14,182 nucleotides of DNA from Clostridia bacterium (GCA_021153265.1 JAGKTU010000056.1:1-14182); one strand, 5' to 3'. Shown: positions 1-6,534, numbered from the stretch's first letter. The notes: generated by a model not told the origin, from the letters alone. Numbers and translations are program-made.

Positions 1-749
1 CCGGTCTCCATGCACTCCTTCTTGTAGGTGCCGGCAACGGGATGCTGGAAGCGGGTGGGGTTGGTGGAGTTACCGGTGATGGAAACGTCAACACCCTCGT
101 AACGCATGACAGCAACACCCTCGCGGACGTCGTCACAGCCGTAGCAGTTAACAGCAGCGCGCTCGCCGTCGGAGTAAGCAATGCGATCAACGATCTTCAG
201 CTCGCCGGTGTAGTAGTCGAACTGGGTCTTCACATAGGTGAAGCCGTTGATACGGGAGATGATCTGAGCAGCGTCCTTGCCCAGGCCGTTCAGGATAACA
301 CGCAGGGGCTCCTTACGAGCCTTGTTAGCGGAACGGGCGATACCGATAGCACCCTCAGCAGCGGCGAAGGACTCGTGGCCAGCCAGGAAAGCGAAGCACT
401 TGGTCTCGTCGCGCAGCAGCATGGCACCCAGGTTGCCGTGGCCCAGACCGACCTTGCGGTCCTCAGCGACGGAGCCGGGGATGCAGAATGCCTGCAGGCC
501 GATGCCGATGGCCTCAGCAGCCTCAGCAGCGTTCTTGACGCCCTTCTTCAGAGCGATGGCAGCGCCGACACAGTAGGACCATGCAGCGTCCTCGAATGCG
601 ATGGGCTGAATGCCCTTGACGATCTCGTAGGGATCGAAGCCGGCGGCCTTGCAGATCTCGCGGCACTCCTCAACGGAGTTCAGACCGTACTGAGCCAGGA
701 CGCCGTTGATCTTGTCGATTTTTCTTTCGTAACCTTCAAACAGAGCCAT
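1..749 (-). CDS. GGGtGRT family protein, N-terminal part (C-terminus beyond the window)
   Basis: The reading frame starts at ATG 749-747 and runs off the left edge, giving 249 residues. I recognise the GGGtGRT family from its N-terminus (MALFEGYERKIDKIN) and from internal blocks such as GLGHGNLGAMLLRDETKCF, LAGHESFAAAEG, ILNGLGKDAAQIISRINGF and SITGNSTNPTRFQHPVAGT. The glycine-rich motif that names the family lies further downstream and is not in view. The biochemical function is unknown. The gene follows the NifU-like gene after only 15 bases, with a strong Shine-Dalgarno sequence (AGAGGAGGA) overlapping that gene's stop codon, so the two are almost certainly co-transcribed and translationally close. 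From the partner gene I infer a role linked to Fe-S or metal handling, but nothing in the visible residues proves it. Codon use is strongly biased, as in a highly expressed gene. Confidence 0.9.
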   Translation of the reverse strand, partial: MALFEGYERKIDKINGVLAQYGLNSVEECREICKAAGFDPYEIVKGIQPIAFEDAAWSYCVGAAIALKKGVKNAAEAAEAIGIGLQAFCIPGSVAEDRKVGLGHGNLGAMLLRDETKCFAFLAGHESFAAAEGAIGIARSANKARKEPLRVILNGLGKDAAQIISRINGFTYVKTQFDYYTGELKIVDRIAYSDGERAAVNCYGCDDVREGVAVMRYEGVDVSITGNSTNPTRFQHPVAGTYKKECMET

Positions 750-764
750 TGTAGCGTCCTCCTC

Positions 765-1457
765 TTATTCGTGACGGGGGTCGATGTACTTAGCGGCGTC
801 TGCGAAGCGGCCGTAGGAACCCTTAGCCTTCTTCAGAGCCTCGTTGGCATCGTCACCCTTCTTGATGAAGTCCATCATTCTGCCCAGATTGATGAACTCG
901 TAGCCGGTGATCAGGTTCTCCTCGTCCAGAGCGATGCGGGTGACGTAACCCTCAGCCATCTCCAGGTAACGGGGACCCTTAGCCTTGGTGGCGAACATGG
1001 TACCAACCTGGCTGCGCAGGCCCTTGCCCAGGTCCTCCAGGGAAGCACCGACAGCCAGACCACCCTCGGAGAATGCGGACTGGGTACGGCCGTAAACGAT
1101 CTGCAGGAACAGTTCGCGCATAGCGGTGTTGATGGCGTCGCACACCAGGTCGGTGTTCAGAGCCTCCAGCAGGGTCTTGCCGATCAGGATCTCGGAAGCC
1201 ATTGCTGCGGAGTGGGTCATACCGGAGCAGCCCAGAGTCTCAACCAGAGCCTCCTCGATGATGCCCTCCTTGACGTTCAGGGTCAGCTTGCAGCAGCCCT
1301 GCTGAGGAGCACACCAGCCGATACCGTGGGTGAAACCGGAGATGTCCTTAATGCCCTTTGCCTGCACCCACTTGCCCTCTTCGGGGATGGGGGCGGGGCC
1401 ATGGTAAGCGCCCTTACCAACGGAGCACATATGCTGTACTTCTGCACTATAAATCAT
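765..1457 (-). CDS. NifU-like iron-sulfur cluster assembly scaffold protein
   Basis: A 230-residue protein with start ATG 1457-1455, preceded by a GAAAGGA ribosome binding site. The block LGCSGMTHSAAMASEI followed by LIGKTLLEAL (about residues 75-100) matches the NifU/IscU N-terminal fold, where GC(x)sxAxxS and GKt are conserved; Cys77 sits where a cluster-ligating cysteine is expected. Further cysteines are Cys11, Cys49, Cys55, Cys56 and Cys106. It is longer than IscU or SufU (about 130-150 residues), and the C-terminal 110 residues are not part of the standard scaffold. It is the first gene of a two-gene unit with the GGGtGRT protein, a pairing I know from anaerobic Firmicutes. It has a perfect consensus promoter and no neighbouring cysteine desulfurase or suf genes. 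A role as Fe-S scaffold is inferred from family only. Confidence 0.85.
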   Translation of the reverse strand: MIYSAEVQHMCSVGKGAYHGPAPIPEEGKWVQAKGIKDISGFTHGIGWCAPQQGCCKLTLNVKEGIIEEALVETLGCSGMTHSAAMASEILIGKTLLEALNTDLVCDAINTAMRELFLQIVYGRTQSAFSEGGLAVGASLEDLGKGLRSQVGTMFATKAKGPRYLEMAEGYVTRIALDEENLITGYEFINLGRMMDFIKKGDDANEALKKAKGSYGRFADAAKYIDPRHE

Positions 1458-1512
1458 GGCAATTTTTCCTTTCTTTCAAAAGACGCATTGGCGCCTTAGG
1501 ATATATATGGTT

Positions 1513-1530
1513 GGAAACCCGGGGATTTCC
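1513..1530. promoter_or_regulatory. Imperfect palindrome at the start site of the NifU-like operon (possible operator)
   Basis: The 18-base sequence GGAAACCCGGGGATTTCC pairs in 7 of 9 half-site positions (GGAAAnCCn / nGGnTTTCC). It begins right where transcription from the 1537-1565 promoter should start, which is a classic operator position. There is no loop or U-tract, so a protein-binding DNA dyad is more likely than a terminator. No regulator can be named. Confidence 0.35.
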
Positions 1531-1536
1531 GCATAT

Positions 1537-1565
1537 ATTATATCGCCCAGTGGGGCAAATGTCAA
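1537..1565 (-). promoter_or_regulatory. Perfect consensus sigma-A promoter of the NifU-like/GGGtGRT operon
   Basis: Read on the minus strand, TTGACA (1565-1560) and TATAAT (1542-1537) are separated by exactly 17 bases. Transcription should start near 1530, leaving a leader of about 70 bases before the ATG at 1457. The promoter begins about a dozen bases after the poly-U end of the rpe terminator, so the two units are cleanly insulated. Confidence 0.9.
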
Positions 1566-1576
1566 TTGTTAAGCTT

Positions 1577-1613
1577 GAAAAAACAAAAGTCGGGAGGGTC
1601 GATGACCCTCCCG
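1577..1613 (-). terminator. Intrinsic terminator of rpe
   Basis: A 10-bp perfect stem (CGGGAGGGTC / GACCCTCCCG, 1591-1613) with a 3-base loop is followed, in the minus-strand direction, by a T-rich tract (1589-1577). It starts 9 bases after the rpe stop codon. Confidence 0.92.
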
Positions 1614-1621
1614 AACGGTAT

Positions 1622-2272
1622 TTATGCCTGAATGGTCTTGACGAAAGCAGCACGGTCGGCTGCTTTGAAGTAGGCGGAGCCTGCTACCAGCACTTCGGCA
1701 CCGTTTTCCTTGCAGACGGCGCAGGTACCGGCATCTACGCCGCCGTCTACCTCGATGAGGCAGTCGGGGTTGATGTCATCCATCCACTCCCGGAGCTGCT
1801 TGACCTTGGGCATCATGTCCGCCATGAATTTCTGACCGCCGAAGCCGGGCTCCACGGTCATCACGAGGATCAGATCGCACTTTTCCAGATACGGAATGGC
1901 GGCTTCTGCTGGAGTTTTGGGCTTCAGGACGATGCCTGCCTTGCAGCCAAGCTCGCGGATCTTGTCCAGAGCTTCCAGGGTGTTCTGGGGCTGGTCGGCC
2001 TCAATGTGGATGGTCAGCCAGTCCGCGCCGGCCTTGACGAACTGCTCGATGTAGCGGATGGGACGGTCGATCATCAGGTGGACATCCAGCGGCAGATCGG
2101 TGACAGGACGCAGAGCCTGCACCACGGGGATGCCGATGGAGATATTGGGGACGAAAATGCCGTCCATGATGTCCACATGGACCCAATCGGCGCCGTTTTT
2201 TTCCAGATCGTGAATATCACGCTCCAGATTTGCAAAATCCGCGGACAAAATAGAAGGTGCGATCTTTGCCAT
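1622..2272 (-). CDS. rpe: Ribulose-phosphate 3-epimerase
   Basis: A 216-residue protein of normal family length. It interconverts D-ribulose 5-phosphate and D-xylulose 5-phosphate in the cytosolic pentose phosphate pathway. The family signatures are all present: MAKIAPSILSADFANL at the N-terminus, HVDIMDG (His32, Asp34), DVHLMI (His65), MTVEPGFGGQ (residues 138-147), EVDGGV (Asp176) and the phosphate-binding VAGSA (residues 196-200). His32, Asp34, His65 and Asp176 are the expected metal ligands, with Asp34 and Asp176 the acid/base pair. I chose ATG 2272-2270 because it is preceded by AAGGAG at the right distance; an upstream in-frame ATG at 2347 would add 25 residues absent from the family. 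In many Firmicutes rpe follows rsgA and a PASTA kinase gene, but here it is monocistronic with its own terminator. Confidence 0.97.
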   Translation of the reverse strand: MAKIAPSILSADFANLERDIHDLEKNGADWVHVDIMDGIFVPNISIGIPVVQALRPVTDLPLDVHLMIDRPIRYIEQFVKAGADWLTIHIEADQPQNTLEALDKIRELGCKAGIVLKPKTPAEAAIPYLEKCDLILVMTVEPGFGGQKFMADMMPKVKQLREWMDDINPDCLIEVDGGVDAGTCAVCKENGAEVLVAGSAYFKAADRAAFVKTIQA

Positions 2273-2318
2273 AGTATATTTCTCCTTAATCAATAGGTTG
2301 GGTGGATGATTTATCATC

Positions 2319-2347
2319 ACCATACCATAAATCACCATAAAAATCAA
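2319..2347 (-). promoter_or_regulatory. Candidate promoter of rpe
   Basis: On the minus strand, TTGATT (2347-2342), a 17-base spacer and TATGGT (2324-2319) each match the sigma-A hexamers at 4 of 6 positions. The predicted leader is about 40 bases. The only support is position and spacing. Confidence 0.4.
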
Positions 2348-2365
2348 TATTGGAACAATTTACAT

Positions 2366-2394
2366 GGATGGTTTTCCTCGCTTAAGCCATACTA
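2366..2394 (+). promoter_or_regulatory. Candidate forespore-type (SigG/SigF-like) promoter of the DUF1540 gene
   Basis: CATACTA at 2388-2394 fits the Bacillus SigG -10 pattern CATnHTA exactly. GGATG at 2366-2370 fits the -35 pattern GHATR with one mismatch. The spacer is 17 bases where 18 is usual. The predicted start near 2401 would leave a short leader ending in the AAAGGAGG ribosome binding site. I find no acceptable sigma-A promoter in this gap, which is why the site is listed. Confidence 0.25.
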
Positions 2395-2426
2395 ACCGTG
2401 AATTCATTGAAAAGGAGGAACTATCT

Positions 2427-2591
2427 ATGAACTACAACGCCAATAAGTGCATCGAGTGTACCGTCCAGTCCTGCGCATATCATTGCGATACCGAGAACTA
2501 CTGCTCTCTGGACCGGATTCTGGTGGGTACCCACGAGACCAATCCTGCCATGGATCAGTGTACCGACTGCAAGTCCTTCCGCAAGAGATAA
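2427..2591 (+). CDS. Small cysteine-rich DUF1540 protein
   Basis: A 54-residue protein starting at ATG 2427, which is placed 8 bases after a strong AAAGGAGG. An in-frame ATG at 2364 lacks a ribosome binding site and was not used. There are seven cysteines (Cys8, 11, 16, 20, 26, 45, 48) plus His19 and His36. The arrangement CxxC near the start, SCAYHC, IxVGTHE in the middle and CTDCKSF at the end is that of DUF1540 (PF07561), usually one domain of about 40-45 residues. The pattern suggests a compact metal-binding (zinc-ribbon-like) fold, but no function is established. It is monocistronic: divergent from rpe and closed by its own terminator. The upstream region holds a possible sporulation-sigma promoter. 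Confidence 0.9.
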   Translation: MNYNANKCIECTVQSCAYHCDTENYCSLDRILVGTHETNPAMDQCTDCKSFRKR

Positions 2592-2599
2592 TGACGGGT

Positions 2600-2626
2600 G
2601 CGGCAGCTTCGGCTGCCGCTCTTTTT
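2600..2626 (+). terminator. Intrinsic terminator of the DUF1540 gene
   Basis: GCGGCAGC / GCTGCCGC form an 8-bp stem closed by a stable TTCG tetraloop (2600-2619), followed by a T-run to 2626. It begins 8 bases after the stop codon. Confidence 0.93.
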
Positions 2627-2635
2627 GGATGGTAC

Positions 2636-2664
2636 TTGACGAAAGGGGAGAAAAAAGGTATTAT
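2636..2664 (+). promoter_or_regulatory. Sigma-A promoter of the HtrA-type protease gene
   Basis: TTGACG (2636-2641), a 17-base spacer and TATTAT (2659-2664) match the hexamers at 5 of 6 positions each. The leader is long (about 110 bases) and contains two CATATG palindromes (from about 2735 and 2751) of unknown meaning. Confidence 0.75.
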
Positions 2665-2782
2665 ATAAAAAGATTTTGACTGGATATGGCATATATTATT
2701 AAAAAAACGTTTTGCCGCTGTACATAGTTATTTCATATGTGACGGTTATCATATGTTCAGATAAGCCTAAGGAGGCGAAAAT

Positions 2783-4474
2783 ATGGATGGAATCGAGAAG
2801 GAAGTGCAGATTCAGCAGGATATGCCTGTACAAAACCCTGTACCTACCGTAAAACCGAATTATTTCTATGCTGCAGCGGACTTGAGTGACACAGTCGTAC
2901 CTGAGAAAACCGCGGCTGCGGCAGCTCAGCCGGGTCCGGCGGCATCGCCCCGGAGTGTACCGTATCCCCAGAATGCCTGGAGTCGACCGGTAACGCCTCA
3001 GATGCCTTACGCTGCGCCCAATCCTTACGCAGCACCGAACCCCTATACAGTGCCTAATTCTTATGCCGCGCCTAACCCTTATATGGCTGTCCCCAATCCC
3101 TATGCGCCCCCGGCGGCTCCGGTCACCGCTCCTGTGACACCCCCGGCGGCTCCGGCTAAGACACCTGCGGCAGCCCCTGCTCCCGATGAGGTAAAACCGG
3201 TCGGGGAAAAGGATCGGGATCTGCCGAAAAAATCCTCAAAGAAACGCATTTGGCTGACCATTGCCGCAGCGGCTGCCGCTCTGGGACTGATCGTTGGCGG
3301 ATGCCTGATCACGGCGGAGCTGATCGACCAAAAGTGGGAGAAGAAATACAACCAGATGTCCACCATCCATAACCAGCAGGTGCGGGATCTGCAGGATCAG
3401 ATCGACGAACAGGGGAAAAAAGATTCCGCAGGTCGTCAACCTTCCGGCGGAACACCTGCCCCCGTGGAGGGAACGATGACCCCCAGTCAGGTGTATTCTC
3501 AGAATGTGGATGCGGTGGTGGCCATTCAGACCACTGTCCGGGGCGGCTACTCCATGGGTTCCGGCTTTATCGTCACCGATGACGGTTATGTTGTCACCAA
3601 CTACCATGTGGTCGACGGTGCAAAAAAGATCGAAGTCATGACCCATGACGGCACCACATATTCTGCGGAACTGGTTGGATCTGACAACACAAACGATGTT
3701 GCTGTGCTGAAAGTGGAGGGGAAGGGCTTCCCCTGTGTTACCATTGGTGCCAGCGAATCGCTGATTGTGGGCGATCAGGTCGCGGCCATCGGCAACCCGT
3801 TGGGCGAGCTGACAAACACCCTGACCGTGGGCTATGTCAGCGCCAAGGAACGGGATGTCAATACGGACGGCATCACCATCAATATGATCCAGACCGATGC
3901 AGCGATCAATTCCGGCAACTCCGGTGGCCCCCTGTTTAATATGCAGGGAGAAGTGGTTGGTATTACCACGGCCAAGTATTCCGGCGAATCTTCTTCCGGC
4001 GCCACCATTGAGGGTATCGGTTTTGCCATTCCCATCGATGACGTGTATGATTTGATCGATGATCTGATCACGGACGGCTATGTTACGAGTGCGTATCTGG
4101 GCGTGCTGGTTCGGGAAATGAATCCGGATGCTGCTGCCGCGCAGGGCTATCCGGTCGGTGCCTATGTTGATGAGGTAACCCCTGGTTACTGTGCCGAGAA
4201 GGCCGGATTGCAGGCTGAGGACATCATCGTGGCACTGGGAACCCACAAGGTCAAGGGTCTGAGCGACCTGACACGGATCCTGCGGAATATGGAACCCGGT
4301 GAAACAACCACCATTACCGTGTGGCGGGACGGCGAGGAACTGGTTCTGGAGATCACACTGGATGAAAAGCCTGTGGAAACCGAAACAGAAAAACCCGACG
4401 GCGAAATGCCTGAGGACGGCAGCTACGAAGAGTGGTATGAGTACTTCAAGGACTATTTTGGCGACGGTGAATGA
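2783..4474 (+). CDS. Membrane-anchored HtrA/DegP-type serine protease with PDZ domain
   Basis: A 563-residue protein starting at ATG 2783 after TAAGGAGG. Residues 1-150 are a Pro/Ala-rich, presumably cytoplasmic tail with PNPY repeats (about 76-110). One membrane helix lies at about 156-178, preceded by KKSSKKR, which indicates an N-in topology. A short coiled-coil-like linker (183-212) leads to the trypsin-like S1C protease domain (about 235-430) outside the membrane. The catalytic triad is visible: His275 in TNYHVVDG, Asp305 in NDVAVLK and Ser380 in NSGNSGGPL. A PDZ domain follows (about 438-528; YLGVLV, AGLQAEDIIVALG), then an acidic tail rich in Glu, Asp and Tyr (530-563). The family degrades or refolds misfolded exported proteins. 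The N-terminal tail is longer and more repetitive than in Bacillus HtrA. It is a single-gene unit with its own promoter and terminator. Confidence 0.95.
   Translation: MDGIEKEVQIQQDMPVQNPVPTVKPNYFYAAADLSDTVVPEKTAAAAAQPGPAASPRSVPYPQNAWSRPVTPQMPYAAPNPYAAPNPYTVPNSYAAPNPYMAVPNPYAPPAAPVTAPVTPPAAPAKTPAAAPAPDEVKPVGEKDRDLPKKSSKKRIWLTIAAAAAALGLIVGGCLITAELIDQKWEKKYNQMSTIHNQQVRDLQDQIDEQGKKDSAGRQPSGGTPAPVEGTMTPSQVYSQNVDAVVAIQTTVRGGYSMGSGFIVTDDGYVVTNYHVVDGAKKIEVMTHDGTTYSAELVGSDNTNDVAVLKVEGKGFPCVTIGASESLIVGDQVAAIGNPLGELTNTLTVGYVSAKERDVNTDGITINMIQTDAAINSGNSGGPLFNMQGEVVGITTAKYSGESSSGATIEGIGFAIPIDDVYDLIDDLITDGYVTSAYLGVLVREMNPDAAAAQGYPVGAYVDEVTPGYCAEKAGLQAEDIIVALGTHKVKGLSDLTRILRNMEPGETTTITVWRDGEELVLEITLDEKPVETETEKPDGEMPEDGSYEEWYEYFKDYFGDGE
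3008..3112 (+). repeat. Tandem (Y)AxPNPY repeats in the HtrA N-terminal tail
   Basis: Residues 76-110 contain about five imperfect units of the type PYAAPN (PNPYAAPN, PNPYTV, PNSYAAPN, PNPYMAV, PNPYAPP), roughly 18-24 bases per unit. Codons differ between units, so this is an old, diverged repeat rather than a recent exact duplication. The proline and tyrosine spacing suggests an extended, binding-competent segment on the cytoplasmic side. Confidence 0.75.
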
Positions 4475-4482
4475 TGCACAAG

Positions 4483-4513
4483 AAAATGCGTGTCCTTCAT
4501 GACACGCATTTTT
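4483..4513 (+). terminator. Intrinsic terminator of the HtrA-type gene
   Basis: A 12-bp perfect stem, AAAATGCGTGTC / GACACGCATTTT, with a 6-base loop ends in a run of T. The A-run on the 5' side also makes it potentially bidirectional. It begins 9 bases after the stop codon. Confidence 0.92.
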
Positions 4514-4518
4514 CGCCA

Positions 4519-4526
4519 TTGTCGAT
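4519..4526 (+). promoter_or_regulatory. Spo0A-box-like octamer upstream of the Spo0A-like gene
   Basis: TTGTCGAT differs at the last base from the Bacillus 0A box TTGTCGAA. It lies about 30 bases before the candidate -35 of the Spo0A-like gene, where a self-regulatory site would be plausible. A single octamer is weak evidence. Confidence 0.25.
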
Positions 4527-4557
4527 AAAACGCGATGAAAGAGGGATAATCCAACAA

Positions 4558-4586
4558 TTGCAAAATGCTTCCATATGTGCTATTGT
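4558..4586 (+). promoter_or_regulatory. Candidate promoter of the Spo0A-like gene
   Basis: TTGCAA (4558-4563), a 17-base spacer and TATTGT (4581-4586) match the sigma-A hexamers at 4 of 6 each. The predicted leader is about 30 bases and holds the AAAGGGAGAG ribosome binding site. Confidence 0.5.
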
Positions 4587-4623
4587 ATACGGGTAAGCGC
4601 ATAAACGAAAGGGAGAGACACGC

Positions 4624-5355
4624 ATGGAAGCACGCAGATTGCTGATTGCCGATGGGACGGAAGAGTTTGCATCGGCACTGGCTGCCGCCCTGCGCGGCGT
4701 ATACGAACTGCGCACCTGCCGCACCGGCACGGAGGCACTGGAACTGGTGCGTACATACCGACCGGATATGATGGTACTGGATCTGATGCTGCCGGGACTG
4801 GATGGTATCAGCCTGCTGCAAAGCGAGCCGATGCAGGAACTTCGGCCTATTGTATTGGCAGTATCCCGGTTTGCAAGTGAATATATGGTGGAGGCCATTG
4901 AACGATTGGGAGTGGGCTATCTTATGCTGAAGCCTTGTGATATCAAGGCAACGGTGGCGCGGATCGGCGACCTTTCCCAGCGGATCAAATCGCCGCTGGT
5001 TATTCCTGCGGACAATAAGACCCGGATCACCAACACACTGCTGACACTGGGCGTTCCCACGAAACTCAAGGGATATGCCTATGTGCGGGAGGCGGTGGAG
5101 GTCATGGCGCAGCACCCGGGACTGTCCATCACCAAGGAATTGTACCCCACCGTGGGCCAGCGATGCGGCGCATCTCCCGAAAATGTGGAGAGATCGATAC
5201 GCGGTGCGATCGCCTCTGCCTGGGATAATCGGGATGAGCAGATTTGGCGCATGTACTTTGGCGCCAATGCAGGACAGCTTTTGCGCCGTCCTACCAATGC
5301 TGCCTTTATTTCCAGACTGGCGGACGCGCTGACGCAGACGCAGATTCGCGAATAA
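4624..5355 (+). CDS. Spo0A-like response regulator (receiver + Spo0A C-terminal DNA-binding domain)
   Basis: A 243-residue protein starting at ATG 4624 after AAAGGGAGAG. Residues 1-118 form a CheY-like receiver with phospho-acceptor Asp53 (VLDLMLPGLDG), a switch residue Ser81 and Lys103 in LMLKP. Residues about 134-240 match the Spo0A effector domain: LGVPTKLKGYAYVREAV, SITKELYP, the recognition helix around ENVERSIRGAIASAW (186-200) and RPTNAAFISRLADAL. It differs from classical Spo0A. The acidic pair of the receiver pocket is ADG (Asp10, Gly11) instead of ADD; the linker between domains is very short, so the protein is some 25 residues shorter than B. subtilis Spo0A; and the recognition helix has EN where SR is usual and Gly194 where His is usual. 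It may be a lineage-specific Spo0A or a paralogue with another task. Neither spoIVB nor recN, the usual spo0A neighbours, is present. Confidence 0.85.
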   Translation: MEARRLLIADGTEEFASALAAALRGVYELRTCRTGTEALELVRTYRPDMMVLDLMLPGLDGISLLQSEPMQELRPIVLAVSRFASEYMVEAIERLGVGYLMLKPCDIKATVARIGDLSQRIKSPLVIPADNKTRITNTLLTLGVPTKLKGYAYVREAVEVMAQHPGLSITKELYPTVGQRCGASPENVERSIRGAIASAWDNRDEQIWRMYFGANAGQLLRRPTNAAFISRLADALTQTQIRE

Positions 5356-5386
5356 GCCCATCTGGCCATGCAAATGAGAAGTATAT

Positions 5387-5412
5387 AGCCGTACAATTTG
5401 CTGTGTATGGCT
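5387..5412 (+). other. Hairpin between the Spo0A-like and LCP genes
   Basis: AGCCGTACA (5387-5395) and TGTATGGCT (5404-5412) can form a 9-bp RNA stem with one G-U pair and an 8-base loop. No T-run follows, so it is not a normal terminator. I find no convincing promoter between the two genes, so it may be an mRNA processing or attenuation element within a shared transcript. Confidence 0.3.
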
Positions 5413-5443
5413 GCGATCATTCATAATTGGAGGTATGTGGATT

Positions 5444-6490
5444 ATGAAGAATAAGAAGAAGCGATCATCCGGCGGCAAAACCGCCATGGTAATATTGTGC
5501 GTGTGTCTGGGATTGATTCTGACGGTACTGCTGGGTGTTACCATTTATGCACAGCGGCTGCTGAACCGGATCAACTATATCAATCCGGGAGATCAGGAAA
5601 CCATGTCGCCTGAGGAGGTCAGTGAATATCTGGCAACGGAAGAAACCGATCCTGTCGGTACCGAACCCACTATGAACGAGGCTGATGTGGACTGGGGCGA
5701 TGAAGGCAACGACTCCGAGATCGGCAAAGAGGATCATATCATCAATATCCTGCTCATCGGTCAGGACGCCCGCCCCGGCGAAAAGCGCACCCGTTCGGAC
5801 GTGATGATCCTGTGCACCATCAACAAGGATACCAAGACGCTGGTCATGACATCTTTCCTGCGCGATCTGTATGTTCGGATCCCCGGCTACAACAGCAACA
5901 AAATGAATGCCGCTTATGCGTGGGGCGGTATGGAACTGCTGGATGCAACGATGGAAAAGAACTTCGGTGTCCATGTGGATGGCAACGTAGAAGTCAATTT
6001 TGAGCAGTTTTCCGATATTATCGACACGCTTGGCGGCGTGAAGATCGAACTGCGCCGGGATGAGGCACAGCTGATCAACAGTGTTGTGAAGGGCAGCAAA
6101 CTGACCGCCGGTGTTCAGCGGCTGAATGGCGATCAGGCACTTTTTTACTCCCGAATCCGGGCGTTGGACCGGGATGCGGACTTTAGCCGCACCAATCGGC
6201 AGAGAAAAGTGCTGGACTCTCTGATCCAGGAGTTCAAAAATGCGGATATGGCCACGATTCTGGATCTGCTGGAGCAGGTCATGCCGATGATTACCACCGA
6301 TATGACGCCGGAAGAGATCATTTCCTATGCGACGGAGGTGTTCCCAATGCTCTCTTCTGCGACCATCGTCAGCCAGAGGATTCCGGTCAAGGGGAAATAC
6401 AAGGATGCGCGGATCGACGGCAGGGCGGTGCTGGTGGCAGACATGAACGCAAACCGGGAATTCCTGCAGAAGACGCTCCTGGGAGGATAA
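5444..6490 (+). CDS. LytR-CpsA-Psr (LCP) family cell-wall glycopolymer transferase
   Basis: A 348-residue protein. I chose ATG 5444 because GGAGG (5429-5433) lies 10 bases upstream; the in-frame ATG at 5435 almost touches the ribosome binding site and would only add MWI. A basic N-terminus (KNKKKR) precedes one membrane helix (about 14-36). An acidic, Thr/Glu-rich stalk (about 48-95) leads to the extracellular LCP domain (about 99-260). Visible signatures are INILLIGQDARPGE, RSDVMILCTIN (Arg118, Asp119 region), SFLRDLYVRIPG (Arg140, Arg145), the QRLNGDQALFYSRIR block and RDADFSRTNRQRKVL. These are the polyprenyl-phosphate-binding arginines and metal-binding aspartates of the family. LCP enzymes transfer teichoic acid-like or capsular polymers from lipid carriers to peptidoglycan. 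The C-terminal 80 residues are less conserved. It sits 88 bases after the Spo0A-like gene and ends in a strong terminator. Confidence 0.95.
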   Translation: MKNKKKRSSGGKTAMVILCVCLGLILTVLLGVTIYAQRLLNRINYINPGDQETMSPEEVSEYLATEETDPVGTEPTMNEADVDWGDEGNDSEIGKEDHIINILLIGQDARPGEKRTRSDVMILCTINKDTKTLVMTSFLRDLYVRIPGYNSNKMNAAYAWGGMELLDATMEKNFGVHVDGNVEVNFEQFSDIIDTLGGVKIELRRDEAQLINSVVKGSKLTAGVQRLNGDQALFYSRIRALDRDADFSRTNRQRKVLDSLIQEFKNADMATILDLLEQVMPMITTDMTPEEIISYATEVFPMLSSATIVSQRIPVKGKYKDARIDGRAVLVADMNANREFLQKTLLGG

Positions 6491-6500
6491 TAGGCATAAT

Positions 6501-6534
6501 AACCATGGTCGAGCATATTCGACCATGGTTTTTT
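6501..6534 (+). terminator. Intrinsic terminator of the LCP gene
   Basis: A perfect 12-bp stem (AACCATGGTCGA / TCGACCATGGTT) with a 6-base loop is followed by a T-run to 6534. It starts 10 bases after the stop codon. Confidence 0.93.

Noticed and set aside
42..1499. Long plus-strand open frame opposite the GGGtGRT and NifU-like genes
   Set aside because: It is antisense to two recognised genes with good ribosome binding sites and promoter; it arises from their strongly biased codon use and its translation resembles no family I know.
1358..2296. 312-codon plus-strand open frame opposite the rpe region
   Set aside because: It runs through the rpe terminator and the minus-strand promoter and is antisense to a certain rpe gene.
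2690..2697. CATATATT, a match to the SigE -10 pattern before the HtrA-type gene
   Set aside because: The expected -35 is poor, the region is simply A/T-rich, and a good sigma-A promoter is present at 2636-2664.
2735..2756. Two CATATG sites before the HtrA-type gene as an operator
   Set aside because: Short palindromes that are frequent in A/T-rich leaders; their flanks do not extend the symmetry.
3236..4519. 427-codon minus-strand open frame opposite the HtrA-type gene
   Set aside because: The plus strand has the full catalytic triad and PDZ domain; the reverse frame spans the terminator and has no recognisable domain.
5398..5427. TTGCTG with CATAAT before the LCP gene as a promoter
   Set aside because: The transcript would begin at or inside the ribosome binding site, leaving no usable leader.
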